Shown: positions 36,461 through 48,626 of the stretch, in pieces
Numbering within the stretch: the first letter of the stretch is position 1
Layout of the letters: every line of letters starts with the position of its first letter
NCBI GenBank assembly: GCA_022836615.1
Contig: MU405268.1
Location: 124,001 to 188,000, forward strand
Source: Annulohypoxylon bovei var. microspora
Lineage: Eukaryota > Ascomycota > Sordariomycetes > Xylariales > Hypoxylaceae
Length of the DNA stretch: 64,000 nucleotides
Direction of reading: 5' to 3'
Notes under the pieces: model-generated
Told to the model about the DNA's origin: nothing
What the model saw: the letters and a program-made list of their open reading frames with translations, nothing else
The model's database searches: none
Made by a program: the position numbers and the translations under genes

Positions 36461-37300
36461 ATGCCCGGCGGACTAGACGACTCGCGCTGGGCGCCAAAGA
36501 ATCAGAACAATCGCGTGAATAAACATCGCGGACGTCGCCAAACTACACGATCTTCTTCCACCAATGCAACGTTATCAGCCTCCCAATCTGATAGCCTCCT
36601 TCTCCGACTCGAAGACAAACCTTTGCCAGATCAAGAATTCTCACGATTCCTAAAGATTGTTGCTAGGCTCAATTGGAAGCTACCATTCCTTAAGGCGGGA
36701 TATAGCTTGGCCAAGAACACCACCGACAAGGAACAGTCGCAAGTTGTAGCATGCGAAACCCAGTTCAAGCTAGACTTTCATGAGTTCTACATGCTAATTG
36801 AACGTGCCCTCGTTCGTCTAATGGGCATCTTCGGGATTGTGGTCAGGCGCGACGGAATTATCATCGATGGGGTAATCAAAATGAACAGCGTCCAGGACGA
36901 AAACCTGGGCCATGACACGACTGAGGACCCTAAGGAACGTTTCATCCAACATTTTTATCACAAGAATGTTCTCACTGCGCTACAAGACCCCCACAATCCA
37001 CTATACAGCATATTCGGCAAGCCCGAAGTTCGAATGCAGCTATCGAGAGCCAAGGACCTCCGCAATCGCTGGAAGAACATCGACGAAGCCGACCCCGTCA
37101 ACTTCACCCCACTGCCTCTTTCAAGCTACAATCTCGAGTTGATCATGCAGACCATCCTCACGGCAATTGAGGAAGCCCACAATCTTGCCGCCGATTACAT
37201 TCGCAAGAAAGGAGGTGGGCCTATGGAGGTCACCGGTAGTGCCGCCAAAGAGGACGATTGGGAGTTTATGGTGGATGCGATGGATTGGGAAGCTGTTTGA
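36461..37300 (+). CDS. Unrecognised fungal protein with helical core and acidic C-terminus
   Basis: A single-exon frame of 279 residues starting at an ATG in a clean context. I do not recognise the family. The first 40 residues are basic (NKHRGRRQTTR) and could direct nuclear targeting. Residues 55-200 look helical and folded: FSRFLKIVARLNWKLPFLKAGYSL, a CETQFKLDFHEFYMLIERALVRLMGIFGI segment, then QHFYHKNVLTALQDPHNPLY. Residues 200-250 hold another helical pair with LELIMQTILTAIEEAHNLAADYI. The end is acidic with three tryptophans (EDDWEFMVDAMDWEAV). There is no signal peptide or membrane segment. Balanced codon use and the folded look argue for a real gene. Confidence 0.75.
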   Translation: MPGGLDDSRWAPKNQNNRVNKHRGRRQTTRSSSTNATLSASQSDSLLLRLEDKPLPDQEFSRFLKIVARLNWKLPFLKAGYSLAKNTTDKEQSQVVACETQFKLDFHEFYMLIERALVRLMGIFGIVVRRDGIIIDGVIKMNSVQDENLGHDTTEDPKERFIQHFYHKNVLTALQDPHNPLYSIFGKPEVRMQLSRAKDLRNRWKNIDEADPVNFTPLPLSSYNLELIMQTILTAIEEAHNLAADYIRKKGGGPMEVTGSAAKEDDWEFMVDAMDWEAV

Positions 37301-38288
37301 CGAGATTTTCTCCTAGCAAGAGGCCTAATATGGCAGTCCCCATCAGCAATTTCAGACGCCAAACCCGGACATTCAGCAAGTGTTGAACGCCAGATTGATT
37401 TTTGTACAAAACAAACGGGATACCTAGGATGGACTTGGACGTCATGGTTTGGTATGTTGGTCGAGCAATCTCACGTTTCCACCCATGGATATTGTCAAAG
37501 TTGTGCAAGAGACGGATTGTCTATTTCCCAGTTTCGATGCTTTAGGTGGCGCTTTGCAAATGGACAATACCTACCTACCAGTTCCAGCTGGATATTGCCA
37601 TTTTCTCTATTGGCTGTACGGTTTAATAATAGTAAGGTTCTTTAAAGAGATGGCGTTTTGATCGGTGGTGTGGCTAGAGCATAATGACATTGATACCCAG
37701 GCAAATAGGATACTCCTCACGCCCAGTAGAATATATTAGAATTAATTAGGTAGTAGCTGTAGCTTGCACTGCCTCGATAGACTTGCTAGTAACGTATCTC
37801 TTATTTTCTTCGGCGATAGAGAGTAGTGCCACATCTTTTGATGACTGCTTACCTCTATCGTGATGAGAATATGAGACTCTACCTACCTAGGTAAGCATGT
37901 AGACATCCCTCGACACCAAATGAGTGTTCCAGTAAGTAGAACGTGATAAAAAGCATCGAATTAAAATCAACGATATTCCCAGGGTCTTCATAAGGATGTA
38001 GCTCACATGCATTAGGTTCCTAGGTACACATCTAATTGAACCAATTAGACGTGGCACTCAATCCTAAAATAGTCTAGCTCCCCCAGCCAAAACGTCAGAG
38101 GGATCCACTCCCCTTTATCGAAACTCTTAAGCTACCTCGATAAGTTCGTAAACCACTTCCATTCCTCTTACATTCTACAAGAACCATCTTCGGTCAACGA
38201 GCATCACCTACCTAGATACTATCCTATTATTTATACTTATTAACATTTATCATTTGAATCAAGAGTTCATCCGAGAGCGTATACGATT
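37301..38288. other. Intergenic region
   Basis: Spacer with tacctacctaggtaa at about 37879-37894. The last 150 bp, upstream of the RNase T2 ATG, are C/A-rich and likely the promoter or leader. No gene is supported. Confidence 0.5.
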
Positions 38289-39353
38289 ATGCCACCTTCA
38301 GCCGCTTCCCTGCGGTCCGTACTCGCATACGCGAGCAACCTCGTCTCGCAATTCCCGCTGGGTCTCTCAAACTTACCGAACCCGCTCTCCGCCCTCGGCC
38401 CCCAGGCACCTGTCGACGTGGACAACTCGATCACGCCCTACGAACCTTACGAGCCTCTGACTGGCACGCCGTCTTGTCCTATCGACGCACCCGTGAGCTG
38501 CAATAACAACACCGCGGCTGATTCGTGTTGTTTTATTCATCCCGGTGGACGCTTGTTGCTTACGCAGTTCTGGGATTCGAAGGTCCATGTCGGTGGGAGC
38601 GAGGAGGATTGGACTTTGCATGGGCTATGGTTCGTCGAATCCCTGCGCTTGTCGAAGAAGAAGAGGTTGCATGTGACAGTTAGCTAATTATCGATGTCTT
38701 TCCTCAGGCCGGATCTATGCGATGGCTCGTATGACCAGTTCTGCGGCATGGCGCCGCGGTTCGAGAATATCAGCGGAGTACTCGAACACTACGACCAGGG
38801 GGAGTTACTGGCGGATATGAACCGGTATTGGATTGCGAACTAGTACGTATACTCTGACTTGACTTGCAATAGGCCAAGCTGGGTCCCCAAATAATAGTGG
38901 AGGGTATGCTAACCAAACGATAGCGGCTCAAACGACCACCTCTGGGCCCACGAATACAACAAGCACGCCACATGCATCAACACGCTAGCCCCCAACTGCT
39001 ACGGCGACAACTACACGCCGGGCCTCGAAGTCGTCGACTACTTCGTGCGCGCCTTCGGCCTGTTCAAGATGCTGGACACGTACTGGGCCCTCATGCACGC
39101 CGGCATCGAGCCCAACTACAAGAAGACGTACGACCTAGCTAAGATCCAGGCCACGCTCGAGGCCTTCAGCGGCGGCAAGGTCATCCTAAAGTGCACGGGC
39201 AGGCACCACAACGTCCTGCACGAGGCCTGGTACGTGTACTTCGTCAAGGGCAGCCTGCAGGGCGGCGACTTCGTCCCGGCGAAGGACAGCTTTAAGGGCA
39301 GCGAGGGGAATTGCGCTTCCCAGGTCAGGTACTTGCCGAAGCATGGTAGGTGA
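38289..39353 (+). CDS. Ribonuclease T2
   Basis: Three exons, 38289-38629, 38708-38842 and 38924-39353, with introns of 78 and 81 nt in consistent phase, encode 301 residues. RNase T2 enzymes cleave single-stranded RNA through a 2',3'-cyclic intermediate in the secretory pathway, vacuole or outside the cell. Both active-site blocks are intact: WTLHGLWP with H111, and HLWAHEYNKHATC (164-176) with E169, K172 and H173. Family cysteines are present (SCPIDAPVSC, SCCFIHPGG, LCDGSYDQFC, CINTLAPNC, SEGNCASQ). The N-terminus is only weakly hydrophobic, so a classical signal peptide is not obvious and an upstream exon is possible. It ends RYLPKHGR, the usual place for the catalytic unit, without an extra C-terminal domain. 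Confidence 0.92.
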
Positions 39354-42300
39354 AAGGAGAGCTCTCGAGCTATGAGATTGTTTGAGTAGGGATTTGGCAA
39401 TTTGCATGGCACGGTCTGGCGTTTAGGGTCTTGGTTGGGTGGATGTGTCTAGTGTTTTGATATTGACGACTGGAGACTTGGGTGGGCCATTTATTGTGAT
39501 TTACAGCTAGTTATTTGGCATTGCATCTATACACTTATTTATACTCATCGATTACCTACCTATGCTCCGTGTTGGACAATGATGGGGAAATTACTTCGAC
39601 GAGGACTGTGGGAATGAAGCTACATTATACATATGCTAAGGTAAACATAGAATATGTGGTACTGGGGACGAGTACGTAAAATATGAGGTTAACTAGAGTC
39701 CCCAGTAACTAGACATATTGATATACATTTTCCTTGGTCTATTCTTAGAACAGTGTCTCGGTATAACAACTACGTTTATTCATGCCTCGAAGACATATTA
39801 AAACTAGTATATGAACTACACCCTAGTTACAATGCGCCATATCTCTCATAATACATAGGTAGGTACTTCATCACATTCGCAACGTAAGGGATGATTTAGA
39901 AGTCGTAGCATCCTCATATATGCGAGACATATTGTTATAAATAAGATAACTATTTCCTCAACCTAAGATGAATAATGAACTTATATATATTTAGCTCTTG
40001 AGACGACTAAAGAAATGAAATGATGCTCCATTACAGTTACTTAATATAGGTAAATATTTCATTATCGTTAATACGACCTCGTTATCGAACTTTCAACTAT
40101 GGTCAATTGCGTAGGAAGTAGGCATTGATGTTACGGCTAGTAACACAACTTGTAACCAGCAATATAAAATGCGTGTATATCTCAATTGCCCATAATTCTT
40201 GTAGCAAAGTAACCTCTCTCATCGAAGTGTGTTCTTAGGTAGATACGCGTATAGAGGATTTAGCGTACCTAGACGAGCAAGCTTGCCAAGACAATCGTAA
40301 AGCAGACCTGTGATAAGAAACCAGCGTGACAGCGTATAGCACACCATATACATATATGCCCTTCAATACCACCGCACGAGTCCAGAAGCCTCGAAGCTAC
40401 TTATAACCTGCAAAGGAACGTCGTCTGTATGTACGAGCACCATGCGGCTATGCCCCTTAAAGCGCGCAAGCCGAAATGTCTTCTCTAACCTAACCCACAT
40501 AACCAAGCAAGCTTTTTAATCTCCTCAGGCTAGCTAACTGGCAACCCACCGTGTCCTTCTCTTAGTCCGTCAAAAAGAACCTCAAGACTTTTTAAATACA
40601 ACCTAGGTAGTTAGCGGTGGCCTCACATATACGTCATCCTCTTGCGGCTTAACCCCCGCATCGACGCGCACGTTAGATGAAACTTCCGCACCGCGCCGGC
40701 CTACCTGCCTACTTGGGCCGAAGCAGGTTGAGGAAAAAATACCGTGATCTGGGGAGCACTCGGTAGGGGAGCATCCAGATGCAAGCCACCCGCCTGCGAC
40801 TCTATGTATGTAGGTCCGGCCACGCCTAGGCTATGTATTTATTAGGACGGGTCCGCGGGCAGAGCTGGGCTGCGAGGGAAAACCGCCTGCCTATCCGAGT
40901 AAGGATGGGATCCCTCTTTAGGGGCGTTAAGTCCGGAAGAGGAACTGGCGTGTTACATGTTACGAGTCTATCGACGAGGCATGTGATAGGTCGTGTAAAA
41001 AGGACTTAGCATTTCTTGAAGTTACTGTAGATTTTTTTTTGTGACGATGCTACGGTGTTAGTCTTCGCGACGACTAGAGACGCGGTTCGTGATCATGTGA
41101 AGTTGAAGACTTCTTCGACTAAAGACATGCACTCCACAATACTGCAACTTTGACTAAGTAGCTACCTAGGTACTAAGTGGAAGCAAGAAACGATGTGTCA
41201 TCGGCGAAGTTGGGATAATAAATATCTCGTAGCTTTGGGTAAAAAGAGGTAGATCTGGTATAAGAACTTGATTTGTGGTCGTCGAGATCTTACGATGGTT
41301 ACAGTTCAACCGAGTCAATATAAACCGGCGAGAGATGAGGGGTTTAAGCGGTGAGAAGCATGTGTATGTACGCTAGCACGCGCAAATGTGATAGCCGGGA
41401 AAATGGGGGATCGGGAGGGGACTCGCTAACATGCACGATAACCTTTGGACGGTTTCTCTGGCTTGAGTGCCCCTGAATCGTTAGGAAGAAAAAAGCAAGA
41501 CAGGCGTTAGTATGTCTTAGTCCAGTTTAACTCCCGCATATAGCATCGGTAACTGTGACTTTGTATTTGTATATCGGGTGATGCCATGAGAGCGGCAGGG
41601 CTCTATTTTTCGGTAGACGATCTCACAACCGCTCAAATGCCGACAGGGCCATCGAATTGGCTTTGGCAGTTTGCTGCTAGTCTCTGTAAGATGGTGGTGT
41701 GGGGGCACGATGTTTTATTGATCGAGTGTTTGCTGATGAAACATTGTTAAGTTAGAGCCGTGATCAGATTGGTCGAACATCTATATTCCGTCATCGTCTC
41801 TCGCATTTGATAATCGTCCAGTCATGAAGCCCTTCCGTTCCGGGTAAGAAATCGCGTGCTTTTAGGTCAGTACGGCATCGATAGCGAAAAGGAGTCAGCG
41901 GAGGGCGTGTCCTGTTCCTCGCCGTGTCTCCCCTTTTGAAGGGTATTTTTGCCTCAAGCAGCAATGAAGGAAAAAAAGAACCAGTGATAATGCGCCGTTT
42001 TTTCGGATTGCTCGCGAGCCCTACTGATCCTAGTCGAATATAAAATGAACATTATTACTTAGGTAAGAGCTAGACTGGGCCTAGCGGTGCTTGTCGGGCA
42101 ATGATCGACTATGCAAGTTCAAATTTGCTGCTCATTCACTGGCTGCAGAAATGCTGCATGACTTTTGCTGACTCCGCTCAACTCCACATAGATTGCCGTC
42201 GTTCGCCCTGGAATCGGCTCCTAAACTCTCGCCCTAGCCAGTAACAATTCGGCATTCCTCGTTACCTGGAGTAAGAGGAAGCATGTACTGTACATAGTCA

Positions 42301-44927
42301 ATGCCAACCTTGTTAAGTTGCATCGATGATCATCGAGCATTAAACTGCCCCGCGTTGGGTCTGCCTGATACTTATTGCGATGCTGTCATGATGAGTAGGA
42401 ATTGGAATTGCTGTCTTCTAGTTATAATGAGTAACGATATAAGAAACTTTCTCTTTGGTGGGCAACGTTGGATTGTCGTCGAAGAAGTGAAGGCTTGAGC
42501 TAGAATATTGCTGTAGGTAACTTGGCTTGTCTGCTCTTGGTACAATGGGCGTAAAATAGAGTAGAATAGTTGAAAAGGAAGTTGGAAGTCTGAACAAGCT
42601 CAAGGTATGTATATGATCTCCTGATACAACGATGCTGCGTTATCACAGTACATATAATGAAACCCTATTCATCAACGTGCATGCTATGAAGTTCTGTCGT
42701 ATGCGTTATTCGTTGGAGCATCATATGGTAAAATGCTATTGTACGGACCGTCTTGATCGAACTGCTCACTAGAGCTGCCTGAATTCTATACTGTTAGATG
42801 TCGATAATGGCGGCACTTGTAAATATTCTTGCGCAGTAGTCTCCATATTGTGTGGGGTTTTCGTTGAAGATTTCGAGATCTCGTATATAACATAAGAGGG
42901 GCAAACGAGAGGGTCAGATGTGACCGAGTGAAAAATTGCTGCAAGAAAAAAAATTAAACATGGAAGAACCTTACAAGTACATATAATGAACCGACCCCTA
43001 TTGGCTGGTTAGGGACTATCGTCCACGGCTAGACATATTAATATTTTCTTTCCGTCGATCATATACCGAGTCATTGGAGAAACCAGTGGATATAGTATGT
43101 ATAATATTCTATACCAAGAATATCAAACCCCTCGATTCCATTCTTGTGGATGTATCATATTATATTGTAGCTGTTGTTGGTCAGACTGAGAGACTTCAAC
43201 GGACACTCAGTGAATATGAGTTATTTTGGTCCAACAGTGACGCGTCTTTGCACCCCCACGGCTTGTGTAATCGTAAGAAATCATATATCTAAAAAGCAAC
43301 GCAACGCGAAGCAACGGTAGTGGTATGTGGCCTAGTTGTCCGGTACGACAGTAGAGATCCTGGATTTCTCCGTTCCAGGCGGCCTGTTCGATGACTATGC
43401 CAAGCAACTTGGGGAAAGTCGCCAAGTCTTAAGGAGATCTTCAAGTCCATCTATCCCAATTCTTGGACATTGACGGATTGGCTGTTAACGTTTGTTTTGC
43501 TGCTATCTTGATACGGGCAAGTAATGCGCATATATAGCCGCGTGTATCGATACCTAGAAAAGAACCAATGGTTTTCTAGTAGCTGAAATGCTGACAGCAG
43601 ATATAACTGTAAGTCGTTTCTAAAATCAGGGTCGTTGGTGCACGTGTGTAAGAAATATGTCAGGATGTTTTATGGAGAGAGACTAGGGCTAGGGGAGACA
43701 TTGACGAGGGAACTCCGACGGGTTACATCTATCGCAACTGCCCAGCTGCCTCGCTGAATATTGCTAAACGTCGCTGAAAATCAAACTAACAATTACCGTA
43801 TGTATATAGGTACCTATGTACATTTTTAGTAAACCACCTGGCAGGCATAGACGTTGAACCTTCAACCTTGGAAACATTTTATCTTGGTGCTACGAGCACC
43901 TACCAGATTTCAGTCAATGTGTCGGCACTCGTGATGTGTTCAGACTTTTATTAGCAACCCGAAATAGAGATCCATGGAGATTCCAGCCACTGAAAAAACA
44001 GAATCTAGTGGCCGAGTAGCTTCCCCCGACGCCCCGAAATAGTGCCTTGTACCACATAAACGTACTCCGACCTTCCCGCCCGCGCACGTTGAACTTTCCC
44101 ATTTTGCCCGTTCTCCAGCTGCCATCCGACATTTACAGGGCTAATTGTATCGTACCTGCCGGTAGACTACAGGTAAGCAGGGTAGAATTACAGGGTTCCT
44201 ACAGCCTAGAGCATTAAAAGGCTGGAAGGTAGGGTATCCTATCCAGGTACTGCCCCAGCTGCCCGTACTGTAAGGCGCCCTCCCGGCGTTGCACGTTGTA
44301 CTGTACATGCCATTTTCTATCCTCGCGCAGGCATGTGCGATCCTTATGCTTGTACCTTGGTACATAATCCACTTAGTCGATCGCGGCTGTTCTACATGTA
44401 TCTATGGTACAGTACCCATGGTCGATGCTTTCGTTCACACTGAACCGTTGTACTGCTTTTTTGTTCCTTTTTACTCCCACCAAGCAATTCCCGTCTTGAT
44501 CAAATAATCCAATAATCCAATCCCACGATCTTGATCTTCCACATCTAAGCACCCGAGTCCGTTGCGGATTCAAGATAATTCTATCTCGGGTTGCAATTTG
44601 ATATTATTTATATATTCTATCACCTTAATACGGTGAATTTAGAATATTTTAGAATTGTCCGTTGAATTAATTCATCGCGCATGACGGCGGCAAACCTCGA
44701 GAACCTTCTTTTTCTCTTCGCCTCCTTTCTCATCCGGAATAACCTCCTATGACTCCTACTTCGGGACGACCTGTAAAGCTTAACCTCACCTCCCCTCTTT
44801 CCTTTGGTCGAACCGATCCCCTTCAATCCCCCGAAGGAAGAGATTTAGGTGTTGTCGTCCTCGTCGCCTTCGGTTGACTGGCTGGCTCGGAACAAGCTTC
44901 TGGGTCGGGTCAGCACTACGCGAGCGT
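39354..44927. other. 5.6-kb gene-poor spacer
   Basis: No gene is supported; all open frames are short and overlap randomly. The sequence gtacatataatgaa occurs twice (about 42648 and 42977). The final 300 bp before 44928 are C/T-rich and probably the acrB promoter or leader. Confidence 0.5.
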
Positions 44928-47834
44928 ATGCCTCGCGCTTCAGCATCGGCAAAGCGACAGCACGGTGCCTCGAATCATCGCGATACTAGACACGAGAATG
45001 GCCTTGTAGGTCCTGGGAAGCGCGTATCCAAACAGAAGAGCCTCAACCACCTGAACGGAAATGCGAAGCAGCCCTCCGACGATGCGGCTATCCCCCCTGT
45101 TCCCCCGACACCGCCACCCTCTGCGAACGGCTACTCCAAGCAAACGACCGAGATGCCCGCAGAGAACAGGATTACCGAGTCTCTGAGAAGGGGCTCGCTT
45201 GGTGGCTATTCGGAGTCGTCGTCATCTGAATCCTACCACTCTCACCTCGGAAATGTCATCCTCGAGGATAACCACCGTCGGATCGACGTTAATGCTACCA
45301 AGAACTCTAACGTCCACCGCGACCCCGGTCCACTTGGCGTCGACTTCGCCCTCACCGTCCTACGGTCGTGTCCTTTGCAAGATACTATCGCCATTCTCAT
45401 CATTTTGATGCAGATTCCCCCTCTTGCATTGTCTGGCATTTATGTGCTTTTCACCCTGCTTACCTTTGTGACCAGCAACGGCCTGACCTTCAGCGACGTA
45501 TTCGAGTGGAACCTAGGCGCACCCTCCCTGGCAACCGTCGTTTGTGTTGACGGCATTGTACTTCTGATCTGGTTATTTCTATGGGGACCTATTCAGCACG
45601 TTATCCTTGACCTGGCGCAAATGGTTATTGCGCTAGGGCTGGGTGGCGGATCGAGTTCAAGAGATGGAGGATCTATGAAGAATACTCTCATCTGTCTGAG
45701 TATGATACTTCTGTCTCACGTCTTACGTCACACCAAGATGAAATATTCCCCCGTAGGATATCTCCTAGGCTCAAGTCGCTTTATGACCCCCGATTTCGAC
45801 GATCCACTTGAATCCTTAGAGTCTATACGCGGCTATGATAGGGTGCAAACAGGATGGTTCGGTTGGGTCAAGAGCATATTAGCCATTCATATTTTGACGC
45901 AGGGTCTGGTAAAATATATCCGCGATTGGTATTTGAGGCGGGAGAGGCGGGATATTCTGGCTCAGAATGCCGCCGATCCCGAGGCCGGAAAATCATATCC
46001 AGCAGAGAACGACGGAGGATTTTCAACGCCGGACAGCGATACTGCTTCCCTTCAAAACTCAACAGCGTTAACTACAAAAAAGAAAAGAAAACAAAGCGCC
46101 CAGATTCGGAACCGACAACCGCTCTGGGCAGCTCTAGCGAGCACCAAAATTGTCGTTGTGAAAGAATACGAACTTACTCATGCCGCAGCAGAGTCCGCAG
46201 GTTCGAATGCTACTGACATTCATAATCTGGGGAACGCCCCATTCAACACGCAGCCTGACCAGATCTGGATCACCTACGTTGGGTGTGACGAGGTATGCTT
46301 TAACACCAGCTACTTCATCGATACTCCAGAACCCAGTGTGTCGCAAGATGGGACGAGAATCGACTTTGCCAAACCCTTCTATGTCCGGGTTAATAATGCG
46401 GTCTGGCAGCCTACTCGGATGATACCCGTGCAGGATTCCGAAGGAGACTTTAGTCATGGGACTCGATGGAGCGGAGATATTTATGGGCTTACCCCAACGT
46501 CGAACTACGAGTGTGAATTCGTCAGCACGACGACGCATGAGGTTTTGTTTTCGACCAGTGTAAGAACCACCCAAGCCAAGTCGGCGGATGTAGATGTCAG
46601 CACTACGAAGCCGGCCGGGCAGCGGTCTCTTCGGCCTGATTCACCCATTACGACCCTCAAGACATCGATCGCGGCAGCTGAAAGCAAATTGGCTGAGGAG
46701 AGGGCCCGTCAAAAGGCGTTACGGAAGGAGTTTCATCGGAAGGCGAATGCTATGAAGAAAGAGAATGAAAAGCTTTCTACCGCTGTTCAGTCAGCCGGCA
46801 CGGGTGACGATAAGCTACGCCAGAAAATTCAGCAAAACACTACCCAGCACAAGCAGGCGGAGCAGGCCATTACTAACGTGGAATCGGAATTAAAGGAGCT
46901 CGAGTCCGTCCCCGAATATCTCAGGTCTGCCTGGAAGGCTAAGCAAAGTACGTGGGCTACCGAGAAGGCTAAATATGACGGCGCCGTTTCTGCATTCAAG
47001 GGCTTCAAATCATCTGTGGATCGTGGAATTAAGGGACTTCAAGAGGAGAAGACGAGTCTTCAGGCCAAACGTAACAAGATCAGCAACCGAATCGCCAAGG
47101 TCGATGGTGAGCATGCACGTATCGCCGATGCTAATGCCCGCGGCCTTGATGAAGCGGAACGTAGACGCCAAGCTCGGGAGACGTATGAGAACGACATAGC
47201 AAAAGTCGAGCGTGATTTGATTGCCAAGATTAACGAAGTCGATCTTGCTATCTATAATAAGGAGCAGGAAAACATGGCACTCAAAACACAGTTAGACTCT
47301 TTCCATACACAGCATCAGGCAGCTTATGCTTATGCCTCTCCCTACGAATTTCCTGACGCTACTGCACCCTTTTCATCTCCAGGCCCGGCACCACCAACCC
47401 ATGGAATTGCAACCAGCACGGCAGCGTACGATGCAACGGCTGCTTGGAGCAACCCTCTCTACAACCCGTCACTATGGGGACCTTCGCCCCTTGGTTCCGG
47501 GTTCGTGCCGCATGGAACTGCAGCACCGAATGCTCTACAGCTCACAACCAAGGCTAGGGGCCGCTCGTCGTCGATGCTTAGTGATGTGTCCGGTTTCACG
47601 CAGAGCAGCGCAGCTGAGGACGATGGAAACAGTACGATCCCTGCGTTCTCTCATATCCGGGATGGGTCTGGGTTTTCAGGATATTCGAGTGTTCCTCTTG
47701 GCCTTGAGTATCCCACACCTACCAGACCCCGAAGCGACGTCAATGGCGAGGCTGTGAGCGATTACAGTGGCAGTCCCAGCGGTGGTAGTGCCAGAACTGG
47801 CAGCGATAGAGATCCGATGAGCCCGACTTTTTGA
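44928..47834 (+). CDS. acrB: AcrB-type ubiquitination network signalling protein
   Basis: A single exon of 968 residues, starting MPRASASAKRQHG, which is how I recall AcrB orthologues beginning. In Aspergillus nidulans AcrB works with the CreB/CreC deubiquitination system and affects acriflavine resistance and carbon regulation. The N-terminal 130 residues are disordered and Ser/Pro-rich. Residues about 140-270 contain hydrophobic membrane segments (TIAILIILMQIPPLALSGIY; TVVCVDGIVLLIWLFLWG; NTLICLSMILLSHVL), with another near WVKSILAIHILTQGLV. A beta-rich region follows (IWITYVGCDEVCFNTSYFI, PFYVRVNNAVW, YECEF). Residues about 595-820 are a long Lys/Glu/Gln-rich coiled coil. The C-terminus is Ser/Gly/Pro-rich. 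A TTG-started extension of 18 codons upstream is not believed. Domain order and length fit a complete protein. Confidence 0.9.
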   Translation: MPRASASAKRQHGASNHRDTRHENGLVGPGKRVSKQKSLNHLNGNAKQPSDDAAIPPVPPTPPPSANGYSKQTTEMPAENRITESLRRGSLGGYSESSSSESYHSHLGNVILEDNHRRIDVNATKNSNVHRDPGPLGVDFALTVLRSCPLQDTIAILIILMQIPPLALSGIYVLFTLLTFVTSNGLTFSDVFEWNLGAPSLATVVCVDGIVLLIWLFLWGPIQHVILDLAQMVIALGLGGGSSSRDGGSMKNTLICLSMILLSHVLRHTKMKYSPVGYLLGSSRFMTPDFDDPLESLESIRGYDRVQTGWFGWVKSILAIHILTQGLVKYIRDWYLRRERRDILAQNAADPEAGKSYPAENDGGFSTPDSDTASLQNSTALTTKKKRKQSAQIRNRQPLWAALASTKIVVVKEYELTHAAAESAGSNATDIHNLGNAPFNTQPDQIWITYVGCDEVCFNTSYFIDTPEPSVSQDGTRIDFAKPFYVRVNNAVWQPTRMIPVQDSEGDFSHGTRWSGDIYGLTPTSNYECEFVSTTTHEVLFSTSVRTTQAKSADVDVSTTKPAGQRSLRPDSPITTLKTSIAAAESKLAEERARQKALRKEFHRKANAMKKENEKLSTAVQSAGTGDDKLRQKIQQNTTQHKQAEQAITNVESELKELESVPEYLRSAWKAKQSTWATEKAKYDGAVSAFKGFKSSVDRGIKGLQEEKTSLQAKRNKISNRIAKVDGEHARIADANARGLDEAERRRQARETYENDIAKVERDLIAKINEVDLAIYNKEQENMALKTQLDSFHTQHQAAYAYASPYEFPDATAPFSSPGPAPPTHGIATSTAAYDATAAWSNPLYNPSLWGPSPLGSGFVPHGTAAPNALQLTTKARGRSSSMLSDVSGFTQSSAAEDDGNSTIPAFSHIRDGSGFSGYSSVPLGLEYPTPTRPRSDVNGEAVSDYSGSPSGGSARTGSDRDPMSPTF

Positions 47835-48626
47835 CGGGATGGTTTATTAAATGCTTCAGTTTAGCTAGTACTCGTTCTATCAGGGTCAAAAGCCGAGGAC
47901 CATTTGCGAGGCTCTGCAGTGAAGGGTATTCAACCCCATCTGTCTAGGCCTAGTAGATTGGATTACAGGCAATGAGAAACTCTGTTCTTTCACTTTACCT
48001 TACCCCTTTTTGGATTACCTATTTGAGCTATGTGACATGAGTGCCTATGTGAATGATTTGCCAAGCCCGGGTTTGGATTAAACCATGAGAATTATCCCGT
48101 ACGTCTTTGCAAACCCGGACATGACATATATGAATATTTTCGAATATCCAGACTCGTATCCCATCTTAATTTAGATTTATCCATCATGTTTTCTCTATTA
48201 CTTTGCTGTGCCTCCATGATTAGCAAATTTGGCATTGTGGCATGTTTTAGCAGGAAAAGGAGTAAATTTAGGTGGATACTAAAATTATGTCACCCAAATT
48301 TGGCGTCTATTAAATCCATCAGCTGGGAAGCGTCAGCCACGCCGCAAAACTAACAGCGGGATTTGGACTGTCCGATAAATCCGAATCCCGTACATGAAAG
48401 CTCTTGTATTCTACTCCCCAACTCTTTGAATTCGCAGCATTATTATACATTTCGCCTCATTGCTTCTTTTCTTCTCCACGTTATCAATCCCGTGAAGAGA
48501 ACGGGAATCGTTTTCCGCCAACCTAGATTCCGTCAATAGACTGCATAGTCCACCACTGTCAGACGGTTTTGTTTCGTGATACTTGTAAGACACTTACTAA
48601 ATTACTTGGCGTGCTTGCCCAGCGGA
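47835..48626. other. Intergenic region
   Basis: Holds the acrB 3' UTR and the promoter of the downstream zinc-cluster regulator. No gene is supported. Confidence 0.5.

Noticed and set aside
44874..44927. 18-codon N-terminal extension of AcrB beginning at a TTG.
   Set aside because: Non-ATG start; the ATG at 44928 gives the N-terminus expected for AcrB.
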